This document shows, one piece after another, positions 1-7,210 of a stretch of 14,152 bases of DNA. The stretch covers positions 1 to 14,152 of the forward strand of contig DKNF01000028.1 in the NCBI GenBank assembly GCA_002470165.1, given 5' to 3'. Below the pieces are notes generated by a model, which had not been told where the DNA came from, did not search any database, and was given only the letters and a program-made list of their open reading frames with translations. Made by a program: the position numbers and the translations under genes. Position 1 is the first letter of the stretch; every line of letters begins with the position of its first letter. Source of the stretch: Betaproteobacteria bacterium UBA7395 (GTDB lineage Bacteria > Pseudomonadota > Gammaproteobacteria > Burkholderiales > Rhodocyclaceae).

Positions 1-285
1 GCCGGCATGGGCGACCTGATCCTGACCTGCACCGGCGACTTGTCGCGCAATCGTCGCGTCGGTTTGGGGCTGGCCCGTGGGCAGACGCTTGCCGAAGTGC
101 TGGCGGCCCTCGGGCATGTTGCCGAGGGGGTGTATACGGCGCGTGAAACCGACCGCCTGGCTCGCGAACTCGATATCGACATGCCGATCAGCGCGGCGGT
201 CGCGGCGGTCCTCGATGGTCGCCTGACGGCAGCAGCAGCCGTCGAACAACTGATGGCCCGCGATCCCAAGGAAGAGCTGGCCTGA
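1..285 (+). CDS. gpsA: Glycerol-3-phosphate dehydrogenase [NAD(P)+], C-terminal part (5' end outside window)
   Basis: This is the last 94 residues of GpsA, the cytoplasmic enzyme that reduces dihydroxyacetone phosphate to sn-glycerol 3-phosphate, the backbone for phospholipids. The frame is open from base 1, so the gene is cut by the window edge. The visible stretch begins with [19 protein letters not shown], the conserved GxGDLxLTCT...SRNR block of the C-terminal substrate-binding helical domain. It continues with the family's ...[10 protein letters not shown]... segment and ends in a typical Asp/Lys/Glu-rich tail before TGA at 283-285. The downstream trmL gene converges on it with only 9 nt between the stops, leaving no room for a terminator hairpin. 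The family call is secure; N-terminal NAD-binding features cannot be judged here. Confidence 0.93.
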   Translation, partial: AGMGDLILTCTGDLSRNRRVGLGLARGQTLAEVLAALGHVAEGVYTARETDRLARELDIDMPISAAVAAVLDGRLTAAAAVEQLMARDPKEELA

Positions 286-294
286 TCTTCCGGC

Positions 295-759
295 CTAGAC
301 GGCGTCGGGGAAACCGATCTGCCGCCAGGCCTCGAAAATCGTCACCGCCGCCGCATTCGACAGGTTGAGGCTGCGCTGGCCGGCCCGCATCGGTAGCCGC
401 AGCCGGCAATCGGCTGGAAAGGCATCGCGGATGTCGGGCGGCAGTCCGGCCGTTTCCTGACCGAAAACGAAGACGTCGTCGTCGCGGAAATCAACGGAAT
501 AGAGATTGCGACTGCCCCGGGTGGTCATCGCAAACATGCGGCGCGGCGCCAGTGCCGTCTGACAAGCCTGCCAGTCGGTGTGGCGGACGATGCGCGCGTA
601 CTCGTGATAATCCAGCCCGGCACGACGCAGATGCTTGTCGCTGAGGTCGAAACCGAGGGGTTCGACGAGATGGAGTTCGGCCCCGGTGTTGGCGCACATG
701 CGGATGATGTTGCCGGTGTTGGGCGGAATTTCGGGCTGGTAGAGGACGACGGCGAACAC
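295..759 (-). CDS. trmL: tRNA (cytidine(34)-2'-O)-methyltransferase TrmL (SPOUT family)
   Basis: 154 residues, the usual length for TrmL/YibK. The enzyme uses S-adenosylmethionine to methylate the 2'-O of the wobble base (C34/cmnm5U34) in tRNA-Leu species. Visible family blocks are the N-terminal VVLYQPEIPPNTGNIIRMC, which opens every TrmL, the central VFGQETAGLPPDI that belongs to the knotted SAM-binding region, and the C-terminal RSLNLSNAAAVTIFEAWRQ (LNLSN-A knot motif). The start is a GTG codon at 757-759; I prefer it because the N-terminal block normally begins directly at this point (MFxVVLYxPEIPPNTGN). The Shine-Dalgarno is weak. The gene lies 42 nt downstream of comF on the same strand and probably shares its transcript. 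It ends with TAG, 9 nt from the gpsA stop. Confidence 0.93.
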   Translation of the reverse strand: MFAVVLYQPEIPPNTGNIIRMCANTGAELHLVEPLGFDLSDKHLRRAGLDYHEYARIVRHTDWQACQTALAPRRMFAMTTRGSRNLYSVDFRDDDVFVFGQETAGLPPDIRDAFPADCRLRLPMRAGQRSLNLSNAAAVTIFEAWRQIGFPDAV

Positions 760-801
760 GGTGTTGACGGTTTGGACGAAGCTGGCGATTAAAGCACGGA
801 T

Positions 802-1476
802 TCAGCCCTTCAGCGCACGCCCGACGACGGCGACGTGGATGCTGGTCGCGCCATGCAGGGCGAGGACGCGGGCGCACTCGTCGGCGGTGGCGCCGCTGGT
901 CAGGACGTCGTCCACCAGCAGGATGCGGCAGCCGCTCAGGTCGCTGCCACAAGCGAAGGCGCCACGCACGTTGCCATGTCTGTCCTTGAGCGGCAGCCCG
1001 GCCTGAGGCGGCGTGGCCCGGCAGCGCTGCAGGCTGTCGCGGTCAACCGGAAGATTCAGGCAGCGGCCGAGCGTGCGGGCGATTTCCATGGCCTGATTGA
1101 AACCACGTTCGCGTAGCCGGGACGGATGCAGCGGCAAGGGGATGATCCGGTCGTGCTCGCCGGCCGGGACAAGTTCGGCCAGCCGGCTGCCGAACCAGGC
1201 GGCGAGCGGCAGCCGGTGCTGGTACTTGAGGGCCTGGATCAGTCGGTCGAGCGGGAAGGCGTAGCGGTACAGGGCGTACACCCCGGCGAAGTGCGGCGCC
1301 TGCTGCAGACAGGCGCCGCAGCGCTCGCCATGCGTGGTCTGTTCGCCGCAGCAGGGGCATTGTTTTGCCGGCAGTGCCGGCAAATCGTCCTGACAATCGG
1401 GGCATAGCAAGGCGTTGCCGGCGAGGCCGGCGCAAAGCAGGCAATTGTTCGGCAACAGGCCTTGCCATGCACGCAT
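802..1476 (-). CDS. comF: ComF family protein (zinc-ribbon plus phosphoribosyltransferase fold)
   Basis: 224 residues from the chosen ATG. The N-terminus carries cysteine pairs at about C12/C15, C25/C28, C40/C43 and C53/C56, a four-pair zinc-binding pattern typical of ComF. The rest is a type-I phosphoribosyltransferase fold ending in ILLVDDVLTSGATADEC (about residues 185-201), the PRPP-binding loop. RERGFNQA (about residues 120-127) is another ComF hallmark. ComF proteins are linked to DNA uptake and single-strand DNA handling during competence; in other proteobacteria (GntX) the physiological role is less clear, so a competence role here is inferred by family only. An alternative ATG at 1593 would add 39 residues, but they resemble no ComF sequence, would overlap the bioB start codon and would run through the bioB promoter. 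I therefore prefer 1476, although its Shine-Dalgarno is poor. Confidence 0.85.
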   Translation of the reverse strand: MRAWQGLLPNNCLLCAGLAGNALLCPDCQDDLPALPAKQCPCCGEQTTHGERCGACLQQAPHFAGVYALYRYAFPLDRLIQALKYQHRLPLAAWFGSRLAELVPAGEHDRIIPLPLHPSRLRERGFNQAMEIARTLGRCLNLPVDRDSLQRCRATPPQAGLPLKDRHGNVRGAFACGSDLSGCRILLVDDVLTSGATADECARVLALHGATSIHVAVVGRALKG

Positions 1477-1505
1477 CGGGTCGAATGCCGGAGACTCGGG
1501 TAAAA

Positions 1506-1534
1506 TTGACTTCCTCGCCGGCGTCTCGGATAAT
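1506..1534 (+). promoter_or_regulatory. Probable sigma-70 promoter for bioB
   Basis: TTGACT at 1506-1511 and GATAAT at 1529-1534 are separated by 17 nt. Each hexamer differs from consensus by one base. Transcription would start near 1541, giving a leader of about 50 nt to the bioB ATG. The region is AT-rich compared with its surroundings. I see no equally good promoter facing comF on the other strand. Confidence 0.65.
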
Positions 1535-1556
1535 TCATAATTACCGTCAGCGTTTG

Positions 1557-1571
1557 CTGTTGATTTAACAG
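1557..1571. repeat. Small inverted repeat in the bioB leader
   Basis: CTGTT (1557-1561) and AACAG (1567-1571) are perfect 5-bp arms around a 5-nt spacer. It lies just downstream of the expected bioB start site, where a repressor could bind, but arms this short occur by chance. No full BirA-type bio operator is present. Confidence 0.3.
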
Positions 1572-1591
1572 GACTTTTTGTAAGGTTTTTC

Positions 1592-2575
1592 ATGCAATCC
1601 AGTGCCCTCTCCGTTTCCGCCTCCTGTGCCCAGACGACCCCGGTTCATCGCTGGACGATAGACGAGGTCTTGGCGCTTTACGACATGCCGCTGATGGATC
1701 TGGTTTTCCGTGCCCAGCAGGTGCATCGCGAGAATTTCGATGCCAATGCCATTCAACGCTCGACCTTGCTCTCCGTCAAGACCGGCGGTTGTTCGGAGGA
1801 CTGCAGCTACTGTTCGCAATCGGCGCGTTACGACACCGATCTCGAACGCGAGCGCCTGATGCCGCTCGACGAGGTGGTGGCCGCAGCGAAGACGGCGAAG
1901 GAAAAGGGCGCATCGCGTTTCTGCATGGGCGCTGCCTGGCGCGGCCCCAAGGACAACGACCTCGACAAGGTGCTGGCGATGGTGCGCGAGGTCAAGGCGC
2001 TCGGCATGCAGACCTGCGTGACGCTCGGCATGCTCAAGGAAGGCCAGGCCGAGAAGCTGAAGGAAGCCGGTCTCGATTACTACAACCACAATCTCGATAC
2101 CGACAAGGAATTCTACGGTCAGGTGATCAAGTCGCACACCCACGACGACCGTCTGGATACGCTCGACCAAGTGCGCGATGCCGGCATCAACGTCTGTTCG
2201 GGCGGCATCATCGGCATGGGCGAATCGCGCAAGAACCGGGCGGCACTGATCGTGCAACTGGCCAATCTGCCGACGCCGCCGGAGTCGGTGCCGATCAACA
2301 ACCTCGTGCCGATTCCGGGAACGCCGCTGGCCGACAAACCGCGTCTCGATCCCTTCGAGTTCGTGCGGACCATCGCCGCTGCCCGCATCGCCATGCCGCG
2401 TTCTTGGGTGCGTCTGTCGGCCGGGCGTCAGGAAATGAGCGACGAGTTGCAGGCTCTGTGTTTCCTGGCCGGCGCCAACTCGATGTTCTACGGCGACCAC
2501 CTGCTGACCACGGGCAACCCGGACGTCGATCGCGATGACGGGCTGTTTGCCCGCCTCGGTCTGAAGGCGGTTTGA
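1592..2575 (+). CDS. bioB: Biotin synthase (radical SAM)
   Basis: 327 residues. BioB inserts sulfur into dethiobiotin, the last step of biotin synthesis, using a radical-SAM [4Fe-4S] cluster and a sacrificial second Fe-S cluster. The radical-SAM motif CxxxCxxC is at C67, C71 and C74 within [14 protein letters not shown]. Later cysteines lie in [23 protein letters not shown] and [13 protein letters not shown], and an arginine in WVRLSAGR; these match the usual second-cluster ligands. YNHNLDT is also conserved. The ATG at 1592 has a TAAGG Shine-Dalgarno at 1581-1585. The N-terminus before HRWTIDEVL is about 18 residues of low conservation, so a slightly later start cannot be excluded. The gene overlaps bioC by 4 nt and has a promoter at 1506-1534. 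Confidence 0.97.
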   Translation: MQSSALSVSASCAQTTPVHRWTIDEVLALYDMPLMDLVFRAQQVHRENFDANAIQRSTLLSVKTGGCSEDCSYCSQSARYDTDLERERLMPLDEVVAAAKTAKEKGASRFCMGAAWRGPKDNDLDKVLAMVREVKALGMQTCVTLGMLKEGQAEKLKEAGLDYYNHNLDTDKEFYGQVIKSHTHDDRLDTLDQVRDAGINVCSGGIIGMGESRKNRAALIVQLANLPTPPESVPINNLVPIPGTPLADKPRLDPFEFVRTIAAARIAMPRSWVRLSAGRQEMSDELQALCFLAGANSMFYGDHLLTTGNPDVDRDDGLFARLGLKAV

Positions 2576-3456
2576 ACCCCGACAACCCGCTGTCCGGTTT
2601 TGTCGACGCCGCTCAGGTCGGGCGGCGGTTTTCGCGTATTGCCGGCGTCTATGACCGGGGCGATTTTTTCGCCCGCGAAGTCGACCGCCGGATGCAGGAG
2701 CGCCTGGATTACGTTCGCCTGACCCCGAGGCGCATCGTCGATCTTGGCTGCAGTCGGGGGGCGAGCCTGGCTGGTCTGGCTGCGCGTTTTCCTGCTGCCG
2801 AAGTGCTCGCTCTGGACAACTCCCAAGCGATGCTGGTCGCCGGCCGTGAGCCGCGTCCCGGCTGGCAGCGCCTGCTCGGCCTGGGCCGGCGGGATGGGCA
2901 ACGCATTTGCGGCGATGTCGAGCGCTTGCCCCTGGCTGGCGGTTGCGCCGGTTTGCTGTGGTCGAATCTGGTCCTGCACTGGCTCGACAATCCTCTGCCG
3001 GCGCTGGCCGAAGCGCATCGCGTGCTGGAAGTCGGCGGCCTGCTGATGTTCTCGACGCTGGGGCCGGATACGCTGCACGAGTTGCGGTCAGCGTTCAGTG
3101 ACGGTTATGCCCATACCCAGCGCTTCACCGACATGCACGACCTCGGCGACATGCTGGTCGAGTGCGGTTTTTCCGACCCGGTGATGGACATGGAAGTGAT
3201 CACGCTCACCTACGACAGCGTTGACGCGCTGTTCGCCGAATTGCGCGCGGCGGGTTCTGCGTGCGCGATGAAGGCGCGCCGTCATGGCCTGACCCCGCCC
3301 GGGCGCCTGGTGGCGATGCGTCAGGCCTACGAGCGCCTGCGCAGCGACGGTCGTTTGCCGGCGACCTTCGAGGTCATCTACGGCCATGCCTGGAAGGCAC
3401 CGCCGAGGCAGACGGCCGATGGTCGTGCCATCATCCGTTTCGAACGCGGACGCTAA
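2572..3456 (+). CDS. bioC: Malonyl-[acyl-carrier protein] O-methyltransferase BioC
   Basis: 294 residues, somewhat longer than E. coli BioC (about 250). BioC methylates malonyl-ACP with S-adenosylmethionine, so that the fatty-acid machinery can build the pimeloyl chain of biotin. SAM-binding motif I reads [12 protein letters not shown] (about residues 55-66). [17 protein letters not shown] matches the BioC motif after the acidic DVERLPL, and a hydrophobic [14 protein letters not shown] follows (the STxGPDTLxEL block is BioC-specific). FSRIAGVYD near the start is also a family mark. Translation appears to begin at a TTG that overlaps the bioB stop in TTGA, implying translational coupling. The SRG in place of the commoner GTG of motif I is seen in betaproteobacterial members as far as I recall. 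Its TAA overlaps the msrQ stop on the opposite strand by 3 nt (3453-3456 counting both stops). Confidence 0.93.
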   Translation: MNPDNPLSGFVDAAQVGRRFSRIAGVYDRGDFFAREVDRRMQERLDYVRLTPRRIVDLGCSRGASLAGLAARFPAAEVLALDNSQAMLVAGREPRPGWQRLLGLGRRDGQRICGDVERLPLAGGCAGLLWSNLVLHWLDNPLPALAEAHRVLEVGGLLMFSTLGPDTLHELRSAFSDGYAHTQRFTDMHDLGDMLVECGFSDPVMDMEVITLTYDSVDALFAELRAAGSACAMKARRHGLTPPGRLVAMRQAYERLRSDGRLPATFEVIYGHAWKAPPRQTADGRAIIRFERGR

Positions 3457-4106
3457 TCCGGCCGTTTGCGGAAGAACTTGACGGCCTGGACCTGTGTCGT
3501 GCGGGCGGCTGGCATGGCCCGCTGCTTGCGGTTCTGCACCCGCCACCACAGCAGCAGGCCGGTCAGTACGGCGTAGGCCAGCGGCGGGACGATTTCGGTG
3601 ATCTTGCTCAGCCACAGGAAGTGCAGGCAGGCGAGGATGGCGATCAGGTAGATGCTGCGATGCAGTTCCTGCCATCGCTTGCCGCCCAGTCGGCGGATCG
3701 CCCAGGCGTTCGAGGTCAGGGCCAGCGGCACGAGCAGCACGAACGCGGCAAAACCGATGCTGATGAAGGGGCGCTTCAGGATGTCGCGGGCAATCGCTTG
3801 TGCCGAGAAATCATGGTCGAAACCGACGAACGACAGCAGGTGCAGGCAGGCGTAGGTAAAGGTGAATAAGCCCAGCATGCGACGTAGACGCAACAACCAG
3901 TGCTGGCTGGTGAGGGCGCGCAAGGGCGACACGCTCAGTGTCAGCAGCAGGAAATTGAGTGTCCAGAGGCCGGTATACCGTTGCACCGTCTCGACTGGGT
4001 TGGCGCCGAGGGCATCGTTGCCGGCGAGCCACGCCAGCCAGGCCATGGGCAGGGTTGATGCCAGGAAAACGAGCCCCCGTGTCGTCGAAATGAGGTGTTG
4101 GTTCAT
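3453..4106 (-). CDS. msrQ: MsrQ, heme-binding membrane subunit of the MsrPQ methionine sulfoxide reductase
   Basis: 217 residues of mostly hydrophobic sequence with about five to six membrane segments, for example around residues 10-30, 45-60, 80-97, 115-132 and 150-165. MsrQ (formerly YedZ) is a ferric-reductase-like inner-membrane b-type cytochrome that passes electrons from the quinone pool or a flavin partner to periplasmic MsrP. Candidate heme-ligand histidines are in YACLHLLSF and in WQELHRSIYLIAILACLHFLW, matching the family pattern. The C-terminal tail is basic and cytoplasmic in character. The ATG at 4104-4106 follows the msrP stop by 3 nt, so the pair is one transcription unit in the order msrP-msrQ. 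The stop TAG overlaps the bioC stop head-on. Confidence 0.93.
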   Translation of the reverse strand: MNQHLISTTRGLVFLASTLPMAWLAWLAGNDALGANPVETVQRYTGLWTLNFLLLTLSVSPLRALTSQHWLLRLRRMLGLFTFTYACLHLLSFVGFDHDFSAQAIARDILKRPFISIGFAAFVLLVPLALTSNAWAIRRLGGKRWQELHRSIYLIAILACLHFLWLSKITEIVPPLAYAVLTGLLLWWRVQNRKQRAMPAARTTQVQAVKFFRKRPD

Positions 4107-4109
4107 TTT

Positions 4110-5024
4110 TCAGTAGTTCCGGCGCAAGTCCATGCCTGCGTATAGATGGGCAACCTGTTCGGCGTAGCCGTTGAAGGGTAATGTGGGACGTTTGCGGAAT
4201 TCGCCGAGGCGGCGTTCGCTTTCCTGCGACCAGCGCCGATGGGCGACATCCGGATTCACGTTGGCGTAGAAACCGTACTCGTGCGGCGCCGCCTTGTTCC
4301 AGGTGGTGCGTGGCGCCTGTTCGGCGAAGTGGATGCGGACGATGGATTTGGCGCTCTTGAAGCCGTACTTCCAGGGAACGACCAGGCGGATCGGTGCACC
4401 GTTCTGTCTGGGCAGGCGGTTGCCGTACATGCCGACGGCCAGCAAGGTCAGCGGATTGGCTGCCTCATCGATGCGCAGCGCCTCGGTGTACGGCCAGTCA
4501 AGGACGGGGACGCGCACCCTCGGCATCTGCGCCGGATCGGCGAGGCTGGTGAATACCACGTACTTGGCCTTGCCGGTCGGCTGCACTCGCCGGATCAGTT
4601 CGCTCATCGGCAGGCCGAGCCAGGGAATCACCGCGCTCCAGCCTTCGACGCAGCGCAGGCGGTAGATGCGTTCCTCGATTCCCCAGCGGATGATTTCGTC
4701 GATATCGGCAACCAGCGGCCGGGCCACTTCCCCGCCGACCGTGACGGTCCAAGGCGAAATGCGCAGGCCCTGGGCGTTGGCTTTCGGACTGTCCTTGTCC
4801 GGCCCGAATTCGTAGAAATTGTTATAGCTGCTGACCGCGTCGAAAGGCGTCGGCTGGTCCTCGGGATTCCAGGCCGGATTGCGCCGGTAAGGCAATGTTT
4901 GGTCGTTCTGCGCCGTGCTCAGCGAAGGCAGCGCCAGCATGCCGGCGGCAATGAGCAGACGGCGGCGGGAAAACTGTGCTTCCGGTGTGATCTCCGAAGC
5001 CGGTGGCTTGGTGAAGTGGAACAT
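4110..5024 (-). CDS. msrP: MsrP, periplasmic protein-methionine-sulfoxide reductase (molybdoenzyme)
   Basis: 304 residues. MsrP (formerly YedY) is a Tat-exported molybdopterin enzyme of the sulfite-oxidase fold that reduces methionine sulfoxide in envelope proteins, receiving electrons from MsrQ. The N-terminus has a twin-arginine signal [13 protein letters not shown] (SRRR at about residues 19-22). The mature part contains [11 protein letters not shown] and the molybdenum-ligating cysteine in [15 protein letters not shown] (about C125). It also has [23 protein letters not shown] split over residues about 220-242 and [14 protein letters not shown], all family blocks. I chose the ATG at 5022-5024 because AGGAG lies 6 nt upstream and the Tat signal follows at normal distance. 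The open frame extends 62 codons further upstream, but that part overlaps the HDOD gene and is shadow sequence. Confidence 0.95.
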   Translation of the reverse strand: MFHFTKPPASEITPEAQFSRRRLLIAAGMLALPSLSTAQNDQTLPYRRNPAWNPEDQPTPFDAVSSYNNFYEFGPDKDSPKANAQGLRISPWTVTVGGEVARPLVADIDEIIRWGIEERIYRLRCVEGWSAVIPWLGLPMSELIRRVQPTGKAKYVVFTSLADPAQMPRVRVPVLDWPYTEALRIDEAANPLTLLAVGMYGNRLPRQNGAPIRLVVPWKYGFKSAKSIVRIHFAEQAPRTTWNKAAPHEYGFYANVNPDVAHRRWSQESERRLGEFRKRPTLPFNGYAEQVAHLYAGMDLRRNY

Positions 5025-5048
5025 CGCATGCTCCTGTTGGCTGGCAAT

Positions 5049-5084
5049 GGACTGAGACCCGTCCAGGCTGCCTGGGTTCAGTCC
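5049..5084 (-). repeat. 36-nt hairpin between the HDOD stop codon and msrP
   Basis: On the minus strand GGACTGA (5084-5078) pairs with TCAGTCC (5055-5049). Inside, ACCC can pair with GGGT, and CCAGG with CCTGG around a 3-nt CAG loop. The outer arm contains the TGA stop of the HDOD gene. No T-tract follows, so this is not a standard intrinsic terminator. It sits just upstream of the msrP Shine-Dalgarno and could modulate read-through, stability or processing. Confidence 0.5.
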
Positions 5085-5926
5085 CGCAGGCTGAGCGCCA
5101 GCCTCAATTCCCCGATATCCTCTTCGGCTTCCTCGACCAGGTCGAGGTAGCGGGCTCGGTCGGCGTCCCTGAGTTCCCGGGTTTCCGGATCGAGTTCCTT
5201 GCCCATCCATTCCTTGTCACCGCCGGCCAGGAGGTTGGCAAAATAAAGCACATCACGCACGGTGCAGGGGGTTTCGACATTCTGCAGGCGGCCATGTTCG
5301 CGGATGGCTTCGGTGATCCTCTCGGGAATGCCCAGCGCGTGCAGCAGGCTCTCGCCGATGCCTTCGTGCCAGCCCACCAGCAATTCGAGCATGGCTTCGC
5401 GATTGTTGCGGTACTCCGGGTACTCGGTGGCCCGGTAGAGCAGGTAGAAGACGCCGATGTCGTGCACCAGGCCGGCCATCATCGCGTCGTCGGGATTGAT
5501 CCGGCCGAGGCGGCGGGCCAGCACCCGGGCAATGGCGGCGACGTGGATCGAGTGGGCCCAGGCGTTGTGGGCGATGTTTTCGTAATTGGCCAGATTGCGT
5601 GACTTCAGCATCTGGTCCATGGCGACCGCCAGGGAAATGGTGCGAACCGAGTCAAAACCGATGCGGCTGATGGCCATGGCCAGGTCGCTGCTGATCTTGC
5701 CCGATGGGTTGTAGCTGACCGAATTGGCCAGACGCAGCAACTTGCTGGAAATCAGCGGTTCGACGCCCACGACCTGGACGACCTTCTCCAGGTTGGCGAA
5801 CGGATCCTTGAGCGTGTTGCGCACGAGCAGCGCCGCATCCAGGCAGGTAGGGAAATTGACGTCACCGGACAACTCGCGGGCGATATCTTCCAGGATGCGG
5901 AAATGAATGCTGTCGTGCGCGCTCAT
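5078..5926 (-). CDS. HDOD domain protein (signalling output domain)
   Basis: 282 residues, essentially one HDOD domain from about residue 20 to 230 with a short acidic C-terminal coil ([25 protein letters not shown]). HDOD domains are degenerate relatives of HD phosphohydrolases that act as protein-interaction or regulatory outputs in two-component and c-di-GMP-linked signalling. Recognisable blocks are [28 protein letters not shown] (the SxxLLRLANSxxY motif), [14 protein letters not shown] with H125, [13 protein letters not shown] with H155-D156, [19 protein letters not shown] with H187, and EHGRL with H211. Several HD-type metal-ligand positions are therefore still histidine or aspartate, but activity cannot be inferred. 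The start ATG (5924-5926) is 2 nt after the stop of the CBS-domain gene, so the two are very likely cotranscribed. No gene name is assigned. Confidence 0.9.
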   Translation of the reverse strand: MSAHDSIHFRILEDIARELSGDVNFPTCLDAALLVRNTLKDPFANLEKVVQVVGVEPLISSKLLRLANSVSYNPSGKISSDLAMAISRIGFDSVRTISLAVAMDQMLKSRNLANYENIAHNAWAHSIHVAAIARVLARRLGRINPDDAMMAGLVHDIGVFYLLYRATEYPEYRNNREAMLELLVGWHEGIGESLLHALGIPERITEAIREHGRLQNVETPCTVRDVLYFANLLAGGDKEWMGKELDPETRELRDADRARYLDLVEEAEEDIGELRLALSLRD

Positions 5927-5928
5927 GG

Positions 5929-6360
5929 TCAGCTGGCGATGTAACGCTCGAGCTCCTCGATCAGGAATTGCTGGGCGCTGATGGTTTCCTTGACCAGGTC
6001 GCCGATCGACAGGATGCCGAGGACCTGACCCTGGTCGTCGAGCACCGGCAGGTGGCGGAAGCGCTTTTCAGTCATCAGCGACATGCATTCCTCGAGGGTT
6101 GCGTGCAGGTCGACATAGGCAACCCGCGAACTCATCAGGTCGCGGACCGGGGTTTCCTTGGACGAGCGGTGATTGCGAATCTGCTTGCGGGCATAGTCGC
6201 GTTCCGAAAAAATGCCGACCAGCTTGCCTTCCTGCAGAACCAGCAGGGCGCCGACGTTATGTTCGGCCATGACGCAGAGCGCCTGGTAGACAGTATCGTC
6301 GGGTGCGGTGACGGCCAGCGGGGCGGTCTTTTCCGCCAGGAGTTGCTTGAGTGTCTTCAT
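5929..6360 (-). CDS. CBS-domain-pair protein (small stand-alone Bateman module)
   Basis: 143 residues made almost wholly of two CBS domains, about residues 8-62 (ending [14 protein letters not shown]) and 75-130 ([26 protein letters not shown]). Each ends with the usual VGI(F/L)SxxDL-type motif that contributes to adenosyl-ligand binding (AMP, ATP, SAM or related). Such free-standing CBS pairs sense energy state or nucleotides and modulate partner proteins; the partner here is unknown. The ATG at 6358-6360 is preceded by GGAGA with suitable spacing. The reading frame runs 45 codons further upstream, but those codons cross the cytochrome terminator and are not protein-like. The gene is 2 nt upstream of the HDOD gene, which suggests the CBS protein and HDOD protein work in one pathway. 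Confidence 0.9.
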   Translation of the reverse strand: MKTLKQLLAEKTAPLAVTAPDDTVYQALCVMAEHNVGALLVLQEGKLVGIFSERDYARKQIRNHRSSKETPVRDLMSSRVAYVDLHATLEECMSLMTEKRFRHLPVLDDQGQVLGILSIGDLVKETISAQQFLIEELERYIAS

Positions 6361-6410
6361 GTTCGGTCTCCGCGTTTTTGTTGGTGGTAACGACAGTCTA
6401 AACGCGGTCG

Positions 6411-6444
6411 GCAGAAAGAACAAAGGCAGCCCTCGGGCTGCCTT
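6411..6444 (-). terminator. Intrinsic terminator of the cytochrome c4 gene
   Basis: Perfect 10-bp arms (6423-6432 and 6435-6444) with a 2-nt loop are followed on the minus strand by TGTTCTTTCT. It begins 23 nt after the cytochrome stop and separates that gene from the CBS-HDOD pair. Confidence 0.85.
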
Positions 6445-6466
6445 GTGCTTGCTGCCCGAGGGGCAT

Positions 6467-7102
6467 TTAGCGCAGGCCGGCGGCGTAGTCGGCAACGGCC
6501 TTGATTTCGACGTCGGACAGCTTGGCGGCGATCATGCGCATCATCTTTTCCGGGTCGTTGGCGCGTTCTTCGGCGCGGAATGCTTTCAGCTGGGCTTCGG
6601 TGTATTCGGCGAACTGGCCGGCCAGGCGGGGATACTGGGCGGGCAGGCCGGCGCCGGCCGGGCCATGGCAACCGGCGCAGGCCGGGATGCCCTTCTTGAA
6701 GTCACCCTGACGCCACAGCTTTTTGCCGAGTGCGATGCTGGCTTCGTTCTTGGCAGCTTCCGGCTTGAGCTTCTGGCTGGCGTACCAGGCAGCGACGTTC
6801 TTCATGTCTTCGTCGGTCAGCGCGGCAACCATGCCGGCCATGATGGCGTTGTCGCGAGCGGCAGGTTTGTCGTCAACAGCCTTGAAATTCACCAGTTGCT
6901 TGTAGATGTACTGTTCGATCTGGCCGGCCAGATGCGGATTGGCCGAGGTCATGCTGTTGCCGTCGGCGCCGTGGCAGGCAACGCAGATCGATTCTGCGAC
7001 GAGTTTGCCCTTGGCCGGATCGGCCTTGGCGGATGCCTGGTCGGCAGCGTGGGTGACGAAACTGGTGGCAAACAGGATTGCCATTGCCGCGGTACGAATC
7101 AT
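6467..7102 (-). CDS. Cytochrome c4, diheme periplasmic electron carrier
   Basis: 211 residues from the chosen start. Two heme-attachment motifs are present: CVACH (C40, C43, H44) and CAGCH (C142, C145, H146). They sit in two similar cytochrome c domains of about 90 residues, the duplicated architecture of cytochrome c4. Methionines in the [16 protein letters not shown] and [14 protein letters not shown] segments are the likely sixth heme ligands. A cleavable Sec signal ([19 protein letters not shown], then A-D) targets the periplasm, where c4 carries electrons from the bc1 complex to terminal oxidases. I chose the ATG at 7100-7102 because AGGAG lies 7 nt upstream; an ATG at 7123 would place seven extra residues before the signal and lose that site. 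A strong terminator follows the stop. It is transcribed divergently from engB, with about 108 nt of AT-richer sequence between. Confidence 0.93.
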   Translation of the reverse strand: MIRTAAMAILFATSFVTHAADQASAKADPAKGKLVAESICVACHGADGNSMTSANPHLAGQIEQYIYKQLVNFKAVDDKPAARDNAIMAGMVAALTDEDMKNVAAWYASQKLKPEAAKNEASIALGKKLWRQGDFKKGIPACAGCHGPAGAGLPAQYPRLAGQFAEYTEAQLKAFRAEERANDPEKMMRMIAAKLSDVEIKAVADYAAGLR

Positions 7103-7210
7103 TTTCGAACTCCTAGTGCGCATGAGTGGGCGCTTTGGCCGGAACGGAAGTTACAAACCTGTTATTCTATATCAGTTTCCCTTCACCTAGGCGGGTCTTC
7201 CGCGTTTTTT

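Noticed and set aside
1578..1586. TTGTAAGG before bioB as a BirA operator
   Set aside because: Only a degenerate left half-site; no inverted partner at the expected 15-16 nt spacing, and part of it serves as the Shine-Dalgarno.
1565..2500. Minus-strand open frame opposite bioB (311 codons)
   Set aside because: Shadow of bioB; His/Arg/Gln-rich with no recognisable domain.
6308..7210. N-terminal extension of the engB frame by about 300 codons
   Set aside because: It lies antisense to cytochrome c4 and its terminator and has no resemblance to EngB; the conserved protein starts at 7211.
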